Positions 9,523-20,009 of a DNA stretch of 64,000 nt are shown here, piece by piece. Position 1 is the stretch's first letter. The number at the start of each line of letters is the position of its first letter. The position numbers and the translations under genes were made by a program. Where the stretch lies: the NCBI GenBank assembly GCA_021234155.1, contig JAJEKV010000095.1, positions 1,119,524-1,183,523 of the forward strand, given 5' to 3'. Source of the DNA: Isoetes taiwanensis (Eukaryota > Streptophyta > Lycopodiopsida > Isoetales > Isoetaceae). Below the pieces are notes generated by a model. It had not been told where the DNA came from, did not search any database, and worked only from the letters and a program-made list of their open reading frames with translations.

Positions 9523-11915
9523 CTAGTTAAGGTGCCCAGCGTTGCTGGGCATAGCTAGAAACTGTGAATGACATACTGGAGCAATTGTTAAATGTATTTA
9601 TGTTTTTAAAATTAGATAATCAAGCATTCGACCACATTTTGCACTTCCCCTTATCTTTTCCGTTTTCTTTTTTCATTTTGCCTTTGTCTATTATTATTTT
9701 TTCCTATTTTCCCCTTGCCCTTTTCCCTTTTTACATTTTTCAATTTACTTTTTTCTTTTTCCATTATTCCATTTCTTCTTTTTCTCTTTTTTGTTTCTGC
9801 TTACCCATTTTTCCTTTTCTATTTTTCCCTTCCCTTTTCTCCAATTTGTGGTTGCCCTTTTTCCCTTTCCCTGTGCCCTTTCCCCCCTCTCTTTTTCCAT
9901 TTCCCTCATCCCCTTTGCCTCGTGCCCTTCTTTCTAAGTTTTCCTTTCTGCTTTCCCCTTTCCTTTCCCTTTTCCCTTTCCTTCTCCCCACCTTTTATTT
10001 TTTCCCATTTTTCCCTTCCCTTTTCCTCTTTTGCCCAACCCCTTGAGTCTTCCTTTTTCTAGTGCCATTTTCCCTTCCTTTTCCCCCCTCCTTTTTTTTT
10101 TTCCCTCTTTCCCTTTCCCTTTTTCCATGTCCATTTTTTCCTTTGGTTTCCCCTTTCCTCACCCTTTCCCTCTTCCCTTTTTTGCCATGTCCCTTTTCTC
10201 TTCTATTTTTTCATGCTCTTTTTTGGCTCCTCTTTTCCCCTTTCTTCACCTTTTCCTCCTCCCCTCCTTTTCCTTTTTTCCTTCTCTTTTCTTTTTCTAT
10301 TTTGCTCTTTCTTTTTATTCACCTCCCCTTTCTATTTTTCCATTTTACCTCCCGTTTTTTCCCTTTTGCCTTTTTCCATTTGCTTCCACTATTTTCATGC
10401 TTGCCTTTTCCATTTTCAACCTCCTTGCTTTTCCCTTTTTCTATCCCCTCCCCTTTTCACATTCCCTTTCTCATTTTACCTTCCTTTTCTCCCATTCCAT
10501 CCCCTTCGCTTCCCTTTCCCCCTTCCCCTTTACCAATGGCCTTTTTCCCTTCCCTTTTCCTCCTCTCCCGACCCTTTCTCTATTTGGTTTTTTTTCGTGC
10601 CCTTTTTCCCTTCTATTTTTCTCTCTTCCGCCTCCTTTTTATTTCTTTTTTCCCTTTCTTTTTCTCATGTCTTTTTTTCCCTTCCCTTTATTTCTCTTCC
10701 CCTTTTTACAGTGCCATTTATTCCTTCCCTTTGCCCACCCTTTCCCTCTTTCCTTTTTTTCATAGTCTTTTTCTTACCCTTTGCTCCCTCATTTGTTCTT
10801 TTCCTTTTCCCTTTCCCCTTTCCTCCCTCCTTTCTCTTCCTTTTCTCCGCTTCTCTCCTTCTTTTCTCTTCCTCTTTTCCCCATGCCCTTTTTCCCTTTT
10901 GCCCCTCCCCTCGCTTTTTCCTTTTACCCTTTCCATCCCTTCTCTCCTCCCTTTTTCTCTTTCTTTTTTTTTCGTGTCCTTTTTCCCTTCTTTTTTTCTC
11001 CTTTCCCCACATTTTTTCTCTCCCCCTTTTCCTTTTTTTTTTATTGAAGGCGACTATTTATATTAAGTATAGGTTAAATATACAAAAAGAACCTTTTTTC
11101 CAGGGAAGTGTAACCCTATTTCAGTTTAAGATACTTTTAGAAATCTCCCCCTTTTCCACTGTCCCTTTTCGCTCCCTCCTCCTCTCCCCTTTTTCCCTTT
11201 CCATTTTCCTTTCCTTTTCCCTTTTCCTTTTCCCTTCCCTTCTCTCCACCCTTTTCCTTATCCCCTTTTTCCCTTCCCTTTTAGTCCTGTCCTCACCCTT
11301 TCCCTCTCTTTTCATAGTGTCATTTTTTCCTTTATTTTCTCTCTTTCTTTTCCTTTCTCTTTTTTGTGCTATTTTCTATTTCCTTTTCCCTTTTATTCGT
11401 GCCTTTTTTGCCTTTCACTTTGGCTTTATCTCCTCCCTTTTCCTCCTTTCCCCACCTTTTTACTCTTCCCCTTTCCCAGTGTTCCTTTTCACTCCCTCCT
11501 CCTCCCCCTTTCTTTTACCTTTCCCTTTTCTTTCCTTTTCCCTTTTCCTTTTCCCTTCCCTTTTCTCTACCATTTTCCTCATCCCTTTTTCAACTTCCCT
11601 TTTACTCCTATCCTCATCCTTTCCATCTTCTCCTTTTCATAGTGTCTTTTTTTTCTTTATTTTCCTTTCCCTTTTTCGTGCTCTTTTCGCTTTCCTTTTT
11701 TCTTTTCTTTCTTTCCCTTTTACTCGTGCCTTTTTGCCTTTCACTTTGCCTTTTTCTCCTCCCTTTTCCTTTTCCCTTTCCTCTTCAGACATTAAAGCAT
11801 GGCCAATCATGGTGGCGGGAAGTCGTGCGATAAATCTCGACCTCTGAATGCAATCGGATGATCTCAGCCATCCAAATTAGGGTTTCATTCATGACATACT
11901 TACGCTATAACATTA
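9523..11915 (-). mobile_element. Helitron copy E2, inserted in the 5' end of E1
   Basis: The + strand starts CTAGTTAAGG then GTGCCCAGC-GTT-GCTGGGCA, the reverse of a Helitron 3' end. It runs through a C/T body to the conserved 5' region and stops at CATTA (11915), where E3 begins. Its missing ten terminal bases are at 13624-13633. A non-pyrimidine interruption lies at about 11040-11145. Confidence 0.78.
11036..11150. other. Non-pyrimidine interruption within the E2 tract
   Basis: About 110 bases of ordinary composition (GAAGGCGACTATTTATATTA onward) split the C/T body of E2. It may be a small insertion or the scar of a tract-to-tract rearrangement. I see no duplicated target or terminal repeat. 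Confidence 0.4.
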
Positions 11916-13623
11916 CTAGTAATGGTGCCCAGCGTTGCTGGGCATAAGTTGAGAGCCTGTAAATGCTTTGGGATGCAGTGAGAAAAGCCCTATCCCTTTC
12001 CCTTTCCCTTTTGCTCTATCCCGCATTTCATTTTTTCTTATTTTCTCTACTTTTTTTTTTCTTTTCTTTTTTTTTCTCGTCTTTCTCACATGTTTCCTTG
12101 TTTTCCCATCCCTTTCCTTCCCCTTTCCGTGTTCCCGATAACCTTTTTCCCTTCCCTTTTGCTCCTTTCTCCACCTTTTCCCTCTTTCCTTTTTTCTTTG
12201 CCCTTTTCCCTTCCCCTTTCTCTTTTTTTATGCCTTCTCTTTTCCCCACCCTTTTTCCATGTCTTCCCTTTTTCTCAACCTTTTACTCTTTCGCCCTTTT
12301 CCATGCCTATTTTCCCTTCTCTTTTCCTCCTTTTCCCACTCTTTTCCTCCTTTTTTTTTGTGCCCTTTTCCCTTCCATTTTTCTTTTCTCCCTCCCGTTT
12401 TCCATGCCCTTTTTACCTTCCCTTTTTCCATCTCCTCACCCTTTCCCTCTTTCCCTTTTCCATGTTCTCTTTTTCTCTATTTCCCTTTTCCCATGCCCTT
12501 TTTCCCACCCTTTTCTTCTTTCTATTTTTCCCGTGCTTCCTTTTCCTCCTTTTCCCACCCTTTCCCTCTTCCCGTGCAATTTTCCCTTCTTTCAACCCTT
12601 CCTTTTTCTTTTCTCTTTTCCTTTCCTCATGTTCTTTTTCCCTTTCCCTCCCCTCCATCACTCCCCTGCAATGTAAGGTGGTTGGGGGCAGGGCCCAACC
12701 GTGCAATGTAGTGTGGTGTGTGGTCACATGTCCAGTTGGATGCTGCCTAGTGGCGTGACATTAAAACTACTATCTATCTATCTATCTTTCCCTTTTTTCC
12801 CATTTCCTTTTCTTGATGGATTTTTTTTCTTTCCCTTTTCCTCCTTTGCCGATCCTTTTCCTGTGCACTTTTTCCCTTCCTTTCCCTTTTCCATGCCTTT
12901 TGCACATTTGTTTTATTCTCTTATTTCCTATACCCATTTTCCTCTTTTCCCCACCCTTTCTCTTTTGCCCATTTTCTTTTCCCATTTTTCTTTTTTCCCT
13001 TTCTTCACCATTTTCCTCTTCCCTTTTCTCTCATGCCCTTCCCCCCTTCCCTTCCCTTTCTTTTTCCTTGTGACCTTTACCTAGGTTCCCTTTCCCCCTT
13101 TTCCCTTTCTTTTTTCTTTCTTCTCACTTTCCCTTTTTCTATGCCCCTTTTCTTTTCCCCTCTCCCTATCCATTTCTTGTTCCTTTTCTTATCTTTCCTC
13201 ATTTTTCCAACCTTTCACTCTTCCCCTTTTCTTGATGCGTTTTTTCCCTTCCCTTTCCCTCTCTTTTTTTTTCCCTTTTCCTATGCCATTTGTCCCTTCC
13301 TTTTTCCTCTTTTCTCAACGCTTCTCTTTTTCCCCCTTTTCCCATGCTCCTTCCTTTTCCCATGCTTTTTTTCTCCTCCCCTTTTCCATGTTTTTTTTCT
13401 CCTCCATTTTCTCCTTCTTTGAACCTTTTCCTCTTTCCTTTTTTTTTTCATGCCCTTTCCATTTACCTTTTCCACTTTATCTCTTCCTCCTTCCCTCGTG
13501 CCCTTTGCCCAGGTTCCCTTTCCCTTTTTCATTTTCCATGCCTTTTTCTCTTCTCTTATCCCCACCCTTTTCCCTTTTCCTTTTACCCTTTTCCCTACGC
13601 TATAACATTATAATATAAAGATA
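11916..13623 (-). mobile_element. Helitron copy E3, innermost of the nest
   Basis: It begins CTAGTAATGGTGCCCAGC on the + strand with a perfect 8-bp hairpin stem and loop GTT. It has a C/T body and ends CATTATAATATAAAGA (GA at 13620-13621, plus an extra TA). It sits exactly at the CATTA^TAAT position of E2's 5' terminus. A 119-bp foreign insert lies at 12670-12788. Confidence 0.8.
12670..12788 (+). mobile_element. Short element with (CTAT)n tail inserted in E3
   Basis: The sequence starts AATGTAAGGTGGTTGGGGG and ends GACATTAAAACTA(CTAT)4. E1 has the uninterrupted site (CCCCTGC directly followed by TTCCC near 8464), so this is a real insertion. Two relatives with longer GATA/GAAT tails lie in reverse orientation at 44606-44870 and 53081-53310. 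A constant head plus a variable microsatellite tail suggests a small non-LTR retroelement, but no polymerase III box is convincing. Confidence 0.6.
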
Positions 13624-13643
13624 TAATATAAGATAATATAAGA
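13606..13643 (-). other. Three stacked Helitron 5' termini
   Basis: CATTATAATATAAAGA (E3) is followed by TAATATAAGA (13624-13633) and TAATATAAGA (13634-13643). These are the displaced last ten bases of E2 and E1. The number of termini equals the number of nested elements. Confidence 0.8.
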
Positions 13644-13868
13644 AGATTGGGTCGTATAAAAACCACAAGTTGAGATTCCATTAATTGCAAGTAAAAGATC
13701 ATAATTAACCTCATGGTATACAAAATGATTTTGGTACTAAGAGACAAATATTATAAGAATCTTTTTCGTTTGATATGCTATGAATCAAGTTGTTTTAACA
13801 TTTAGCTCTTCATTTAGCTTCCACAAACATTTAGGTATGGACAACAATTGCATATTGATGTCATACAT
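13644..13868. other. Short AT-rich stretch, nothing recognised
   Basis: Ordinary intergenic sequence between the Helitron nest and the 53-bp repeat array. Confidence 0.5.
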
Positions 13869-14302
13869 GCATTAATTACAAGGGCCCTTGGGTAAGTCAA
13901 AGTTATTAAATATAGGTGACTGCATTAATTACAAGGGCCCTTGGGTAAGTCAAAGTTATTAAATATAGCTGACTTGCATTGCATTAATTACAAGGGCCCT
14001 TGGGTAAGTCAAAGTTATTAAATATAGGTGACTTGCATTAATTACAAGGGCCCTTGGGTAAGTCAAAGTTATTAAATATAGGTGACTTGCATTAATTACA
14101 AGGGCCCTTGGGTAAGTCAAAGTTATTAAATATAGGTGACTGAATTAATTACAAGGGCCCTTAGGTAAGTCAAAGTTATTAAATGTAGGTGACTTGCATT
14201 AATTACAAGGGCCCTTGGGTAAGTCAAAGTTATTAAATATAGGTGACCGCATTAATTACAAGGGCCCTTGGGTAAGTCAAAGTTATTAAATATAGGTGAC
14301 TG
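13869..14302 (+). repeat. Array of eight 53-54 bp repeats
   Basis: Eight direct copies contain ATTAATTACAAGGGCCCTTG and end TTATTAAATATAGGTGAC (starts near 13871, 13924, 13983, 14037, 14091, 14144, 14197 and 14251). The unit resembles the two degenerate units at the edge of the composite repeat (41093-41150), so the array looks like an expansion of that edge. AAGGGCCCTT is palindromic in each copy. Confidence 0.88.
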
Positions 14303-14343
14303 CCCCATGGGGACCTCGTGTGGTATGTCAAAACTATTATATA
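14303..14343 (-). mobile_element. Composite repeat copy A, outer edge before E4
   Basis: GCCCCATGGGGACCTCGTGTG through TTATATA matches 41098-41140. The copy is broken here by E4 and resumes at 15826. Orientation follows the integrase at 19800-20009. Confidence 0.75.
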
Positions 14344-15825
14344 CTAGAAATGGAGCCCAGCGTTGCTGGGCATAGCTAGGACTGGAGCAAATTGTAGATG
14401 AATTCACGTTCTTAATCACACAATTAGTCCACCTCCCCTTCCTTTTTATTTTTTCTTTTCCTTTTACGCTTCGATGCCCTTTTTTTCCTTCCTTTTTTTT
14501 TATTTAGCTTTTTTCTTTTTCCGCTCTTCCATTTCTGCCAACTTCCTTTTCCCCTTTTTGTTTTCCCCTTCCATTTTTATTTTTTTAATTTCGCAATCTA
14601 TTTTCTCCCATTTCTAGTTGCCCTTTCCTTTTTCCTTTTTTCACACTTTCTCCACCCCTTTTCCTTTTTCCTTTTTTGCTTCCTTTTCCATTTTTCTATT
14701 CCCTCCTTTTCCCTTTTTTCTTTTTTCTATTTTTCTCTTCTTTTTTGTTCTCTTCCCCTCCACTTCCTATTTTTCTATTTTACCCTTATTTTTTCCTCAT
14801 TCCCTTTCTTCTCCTCCCCATTTCACTTCCCCTTTTCCTTTCATCTTTTATCCTTTTCTTTTTCTCCGCTCCCCTCTCCTCTCCTCCCCTCCTCTTTGCT
14901 TCGCTTCCCTTTCTCCTTTCCCTTCCAATGGTCTTTTTCCCTTCTTTTTTCCTCCTTTCCCAGCCTTTTCTCTCTTCCACTTTTTCCTGTACAATTCTTC
15001 CCTCCCATATCCCCCTCCCTTTTCGTTTTCCTTTTCTCTTCCCTTTTCCCATATCCCTTTTCCCCACCTATTTTTTCTTCTCTTTTTCCCAGTGCCCTTT
15101 TTGCCCTTTCCTTTATTTTCGTGCCTTTTTTCCTTTCTTTTCCTCCTCCTTTGTTCTTTTCCCTTTCCTTTTTTCCATACCTTCCCTTTTTCCCTTTCCT
15201 CACACTTTCCCTCTTTCTTTTTTTTCCCTTCACTTTCCCCCCTTCCTTCTTCTAGTTTTCTCTATGCCCTTTTTTCTTCCCTTCCCCGATTCTTCCTCTC
15301 TTTTTCTTTTCCCTTTTCCTTTCTCGTCTCCCCTCCCTTTTTCTCTTTCCCTTTTCCCGTGTCTTTTTTCCCTTCCCTTTCGCCTTTCCCCACATTTTTC
15401 CTCTTCCCCCTCCCAGTGTCCCTTTTCACTCCCTCCTCCTCCCCCTTTCCTTTTTTCCTTCCCTTCTCTCTACCCTTTTCCTTTTTCCCGTACCTTTTAC
15501 TCCTGTCCTCACCCTTTCTCTCTTCTCCTTTTCGCAGTGTCTTTTTTTTCCTTCCTTTTCTCCCTTTCAATTTCTTTCCCTTTTTCTGTGCTCTTTTCCC
15601 TTTTATTTTCCCTTTTCCTTCTTTCCTTTTTACCCATGCCTTTTTGCCTTTCACTTTGCCCTTTTTTCCTCCCTTTTCCTTTTTCCTTTCCCTTTTCAAG
15701 GCATGGCCAATCACAGTGGTAGGAAGTCGTGCGATAAATTTCATTCTTCGGATGCAATTAGATGATCTCAACTGTATAAATTAGGGTTTGATTCATGACA
15801 TACGCTAAAACTTTATAATATAAGA
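14344..15825 (-). mobile_element. Helitron copy E4 with matching empty site
   Basis: The + strand begins CTAGAAATGGAGCCCAGC-GTT-GCTGGGC, has a C/T body, the conserved 5' region and the end TTTATAATATAAGA before host T (15826). The flanks TTATATA and TAGGTGACC are contiguous in the relative at about 41129-41150. That empty site supports both ends to the base. Confidence 0.85.
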
Positions 15826-16184
15826 TAGGTGACCGCCGTGGGGACACTAAGTATCTAGTGCCAGCAAATCGTTGTTACATTACAATTGACCTACTTAATA
15901 AAGATGCCATTTGTTGCTAGAGTGCAATATTATACTGCTGTGTAGAAGTCCCCTACATAGCGGAATGGAAGTAGGGCCGCACCATTCCACGTGACTAGCT
16001 GCTTAGGTTTTTTTTTTCAGGGTTGCGACTGCCATAGTTTTTCTATTCGAAGATCTTGACCTGCTTTGGATTCGATTCAGTGGAATGGTGCTTTGGATAT
16101 GGATTTTAATATTTCATTGATTGTTGTTTGCAAGTTATATGGAGTCGTCATTTTTACCTCTTCCCTAGAACCTATAAATATTTA
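15826..16184 (-). mobile_element. Composite repeat copy A, segment between E4 and E5
   Basis: TAGGTGACCGCCGTGGGGAC through CCTATAAATATTTA parallels 41142-41500 with many small indels. The whole edge segment (TGTT...AACA ends in copy B) could be an LTR, but part of its inner border also occurs elsewhere in the composite, so the LTR call is tentative. Confidence 0.6.
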
Positions 16185-18323
16185 CTAGTAATGGTGCCCA
16201 GCGTTGCTGGGCATAAGTTGAAAACCTGTATGGAAGGAAACATGTTCAGCTCAACTCCCTTTCATAAATCTTAGATAATGGAATTTAAGCTCAAAAGGTT
16301 TTTGTCCACTCGAGTATCGTTTCCATTTCTCTTTGCCTTTTGCTCTATCCCGCATTTCCCTTTTTTCTTTTCTTTTTTTCCCATTTTCCTACACACTTTC
16401 CTTTTTCTTTTTCCCTACACATTTTCTTTTCTTTTTCCCTTTTTCCTTTTCCCCTTTTCTTTTTATCCCGCTTTTCCCTTCCCTTCCCTTTCCACTTCAT
16501 GTTCTCCTTTTTCCCTTTTCCCTTTTTCTGACATTTTTTTTCCTTCCCTTTCATCCTTTCCAACCCTTCCCCTTTTTAATGTACCCTTTTTCCCTTTCCT
16601 TCCCCCTTCCTTTTCCTTTTCTATTTCCTTTTTTCTATGCCGTTTTTCCCTTCATGTCCTTTTTCTTCCTTTCTGCACCTCTTCCCTTTTTTCTCGTGCC
16701 CCTTCTCCCTACCTTTTCTTTTTTATTTTACATTGTCCTATGCTCTTTTTCCCTTCACTTTTTTCTTTTTTCTCACCCTTCCTCTCTTTCTCTTTTCATG
16801 CCCTTCCCCTCCTCTCTTTTTTCATTTCCCTCTTCCCCATTCCTCGTGCCATTTTTTCCTTTTTCCCCCTTTTTTATGTGCCCCTTTTCTTCTTTTTTCG
16901 CACCCTCTTCCCGTTTTCTTCATGCCCTTTCTCCCTTTCCTTTTTTTTTTCCCTTGTGCCGTGCTTTTTTTCCCCACTTTTTCATTTTTCTCACCCTTTC
17001 TCTCTTCTCTTTTTCATGTCATTTTCCCCCTCTCTTTTCTCATTTCCCTCTTCCCCATTCCTCGGGGCCTTTTTTTCTTCCTTTTTCATCCTTTCCTCTC
17101 TTCCCGTGTCCTTTTTCACTTTCTTCCTCCCTTTCCCTTTCCTTTTCATTTTTTCTTTCCTTTTCCCTTTTCCCCGACCTTTTTCTCCTTTCTCCATCAT
17201 CTTTCTCTTTTCCCTGTGCCCGTCCCTCCTCCTTTTTTCTTTTTTCTTTTCGCTTTTTCCATGCTCTTTTTCCCTTCTTTTTTCTCCTTTTCTCACCTTT
17301 TCCCTTTTCCCTGTGGCATTTTTCCCTTCCCCTTCCCATTTTCCATTTCCCTTCCCCCTTTTCCTCGTGCTCATTTTCCCTTCCCATTTCCCCTTTCTGT
17401 ATTCCCTTTTTTTCTCTTCTCTTTATCTTTTTGAATGCCCTTCTTCCCTTCACTTCTCTACATCATTCTCCTCTTCCCCTTTTTTCGCTTCAATTTTCCT
17501 CCTTTCCATACTCTTATCCCTTCCTCACCACTTCATTCCTTCCCTTTTTCCCTCTTCCCCTTTTCCCCTCTTCCTCGTGTCTCTTTGCCTTTTCCTTTTC
17601 ATCTTTCCACCCCCCCTTTTTCTTTTTCCTTTCCCTAACTTCCCCCCTTTTCCCGTGCCCTTTTTCTCTTTTCTCCCCTCCTTTCTTTTCCTTTTCTCTT
17701 TCCCTTTTCCATTACGCCCTTCCTTTTTCCCCACCTTTTCCATGCGCTCCTTTTCCTCCTTTCTCTATCCTCCTCTTCTTTTCCATTTGAGCGTTCTCAT
17801 TCATTTTTTTTTCGTTTTACTTTTTTCATGCTCTTTTTTCCTTCCTTTTTCCCCTTTTCTCAACCTTTCCCTTTTGCCCTTTTCCCATCTCCCTCTCCCC
17901 TTTTCTAAATGCCCATTTTCCCTTCCCTTTTTCCCTTTCCGCATGTCTTTTTTTCTTCCCCTTTCGCTTTTCCAATGCCCCTTTTCCCTTCCCTTTTCCT
18001 CCTTTCCCCACTCTTTTCTCATTGCCCTTTCTCCCTTCCTATTCCTCTCGCCCCTCTTTGTTTTCTCTTTCTTTTTCCCTTTTCCCATGCCACTTTTTCC
18101 TTTACTCATCATTTCCTTCTTCCCCCTTTTCCCATGCCCTTTTCCCCTCTTCCCCTTTCCCTCGTGCCTTTTTCCCTTCACTTTTCCTTTTTCATTCTCC
18201 CTTTTCCTTAATCTTCGATATTGCAATAAAATCATCACCGTCCGATTAAGCCAATCAAATCTACATCATTAGATTTAGGGCTTGATGGAAAACGGACACA
18301 CGCTAAAACATTATAATATAGGA
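16185..18323 (-). mobile_element. Helitron copy E5 with matching empty site
   Basis: CTAGTAATGGTGCCCAGC-GTT-GCTGGGCA at the left, a C/T body from about 16320 to 18200, then CATTATAATATAGGA before host T (18324). The relative at 41490-41510 reads ...GTTTA directly followed by TTGTTAGAC, which is the empty site. E5 and E3 share the flank after the hairpin (TAAGTTGA), forming one subfamily; E2 and E4 share TAGCTAG, forming another. Confidence 0.85.
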
Positions 18324-19110
18324 TTGTTAGACACTACAACCCCAACATTTGGTCCATGGCTAAAAACAATAGCAAAAATAAATTACGGATTTTTTTTTGA
18401 AGATTCGAAAAAAACCTACACGTAGTTATACAGTGGTGTGGTTTTTCAAGGATATGATGTAGTTTTTCTTATGAAGCCATAGCTTTCTTTTTTAAGAATG
18501 TGTGGTTTCTTAAGGAGGTGTAGTTTTTTTTTAAGGATGTGTTGTTTTCTCAGGCAATATGATTTTTTAAAGGGAAGAAAGATTTTTAATAGTCCGACTT
18601 TATTCGATTGCGTTATGAGAATTCTATCCATTTATTCTATTCTATTATGAATGAACAAAAGCCACACCTCACAGCCATCGATGCCATCGATGCTGCCAGT
18701 TAATAATAGGCCGATTGGCCTTAGTGGAGGATAAAAAGCATTTATTCATTCAAGAAAAGTGTTCATATAATAATAGTCTATAAATACAATTGAATGTGAG
18801 ATGCAATGGTGCATCCAATGTCTCACTTGTGACCCTCTTGCAGAAATCAACTTCTATGTGTCTTCTAGTAGTGTTGTGTTCTTGTAGTATCCTAGTATAT
18901 TCTTGAGAATAGTTTTTCTATAACATTAATGTAACAGTGTCCCTATTCTCCTTACCCCTTACATTGCACCTAAGGCCATGTAATAGTTGACCAAATGATC
19001 CAACCAATCACTGCACAAGAATTGAAGACCATGTAAGTTTGAACTAGTTGCCTAACCAATCAGTCATGATGTCGAGATAATCACAATAAAATTATAGGGT
19101 TGTATAAAAA
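18324..19110 (-). mobile_element. Composite repeat copy A, non-coding inner segment
   Basis: It holds the CCCCAACATTTGGTCC border, a T-rich segment with repeated TTAAGGATGTGTTGTTTTC phrases, and about 400 bases shared with 41900-42300, 43000-43260 and 51590-51790 (CACCTAAGGCCAT, GATGTCGAGATAATCACAA). Confidence 0.65.
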
Positions 19111-19794
19111 TCACATAAGTTTATGCCATAATTCTAAGGACAAACCCGGCCCCCATACCCTACCTCCATACAGCACCACCGCTTGCACCAGCACTTTGAA
19201 TAACATTCTTTTCAAACTAAATTTCTGTATATCCGCTTTCACACATTTCCTTTGCAATGCAAAAAAGGCCTTAAGCCCCCCATTTACCCACTGCTCTACT
19301 GTTTGATTCCACCTGAATTTTTTATCCACTAGAAGCCTCGAGTACTTATACGATGTAGCAATCTCTACTGTGTTTCCCTTATATGAAAAACCATAATTCT
19401 TATCTAGGATCTTCCCAAAAAGCACCACCTTAGTCTTGCCCAAGTTCACCTGTAGCCCCCTCGCATCATCAAAAGAGGCTAGGGCATCTAAATGCCTCTG
19501 CATTCCCTCCTTGCTTAGGGCAATCAACAGAATACCATGTTCATATAACAGCAAAACATATCTAGCCACAACTGCACCTTTTTCCCCATACTTCCCCACC
19601 CATTCTTCCAATCCATCAATAAAGATCCCAAAAAGTGTTGGTGACATCGGGCACCCCTGTTTAACCCCCACATCGCTAATCATCTCCTCGCCACATTCCT
19701 CAACAAATGGGGTAGAAAGAGTAACCATATCTCTTTTATATAACATTCGCACCGCATCTTTGTATTCTGCAGGCACCCCTACCCGTTTCAACAC
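19111..19794 (-). pseudogene. LINE reverse-transcriptase fragment inside the composite repeat
   Basis: A 227-residue open frame carries non-LTR reverse-transcriptase motifs: GVKQGCPMSPTLFGIFIDGL (fingers/palm), VNLGKTKVVLFG and KAFFALQRKC. The catalytic Y-A-D-D position reads YEHGIL, so both aspartates are gone. It is only the middle of an ORF2. It abuts the integrase fragment at 19800, and the same junction recurs near 43955 and 52430. Confidence 0.75.
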
Positions 19795-19799
19795 AAATA

Positions 19800-20009
19800 T
19801 TGAGTAAAAGCATATTGAGTAAAAGCATGTGATTTATAGTCACCACCATTGTCACTTTGCAATCTCTTCAATCGCCTGCCCGTTTGTGTTTCAGCCATTC
19901 CCTTAAGCTCCTTGAACTTAATTAATACCTCAGACTTGTTCTTGAGAATATAAACATGTGTATAAAGAACACAAAAATCGGCCGGATAGATAGGCTTGTC
20001 ATTCATCAC
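19800..20009 (-). pseudogene. Ty1/copia integrase core fragment
   Basis: VYILKNKSEVLIKFKELKG followed by LQSDNGGDYKSHAF is the copia integrase core around the second catalytic aspartate. The upstream part (FVDDFSRYT in the other copies) is replaced here by unrelated sequence. Downstream the frame runs into the LINE fragment rather than into copia reverse transcriptase. Confidence 0.75.

Noticed and set aside
16278..18272. 664-codon plus frame, and the many other long Phe/Pro/Ser-rich frames over C/T tracts (for example 4798-5892, 10213-11847, 14618-15784)
   Set aside because: Pyrimidine-only DNA cannot form stop codons, so long frames arise automatically. Several frames are open at once and no domain is present.
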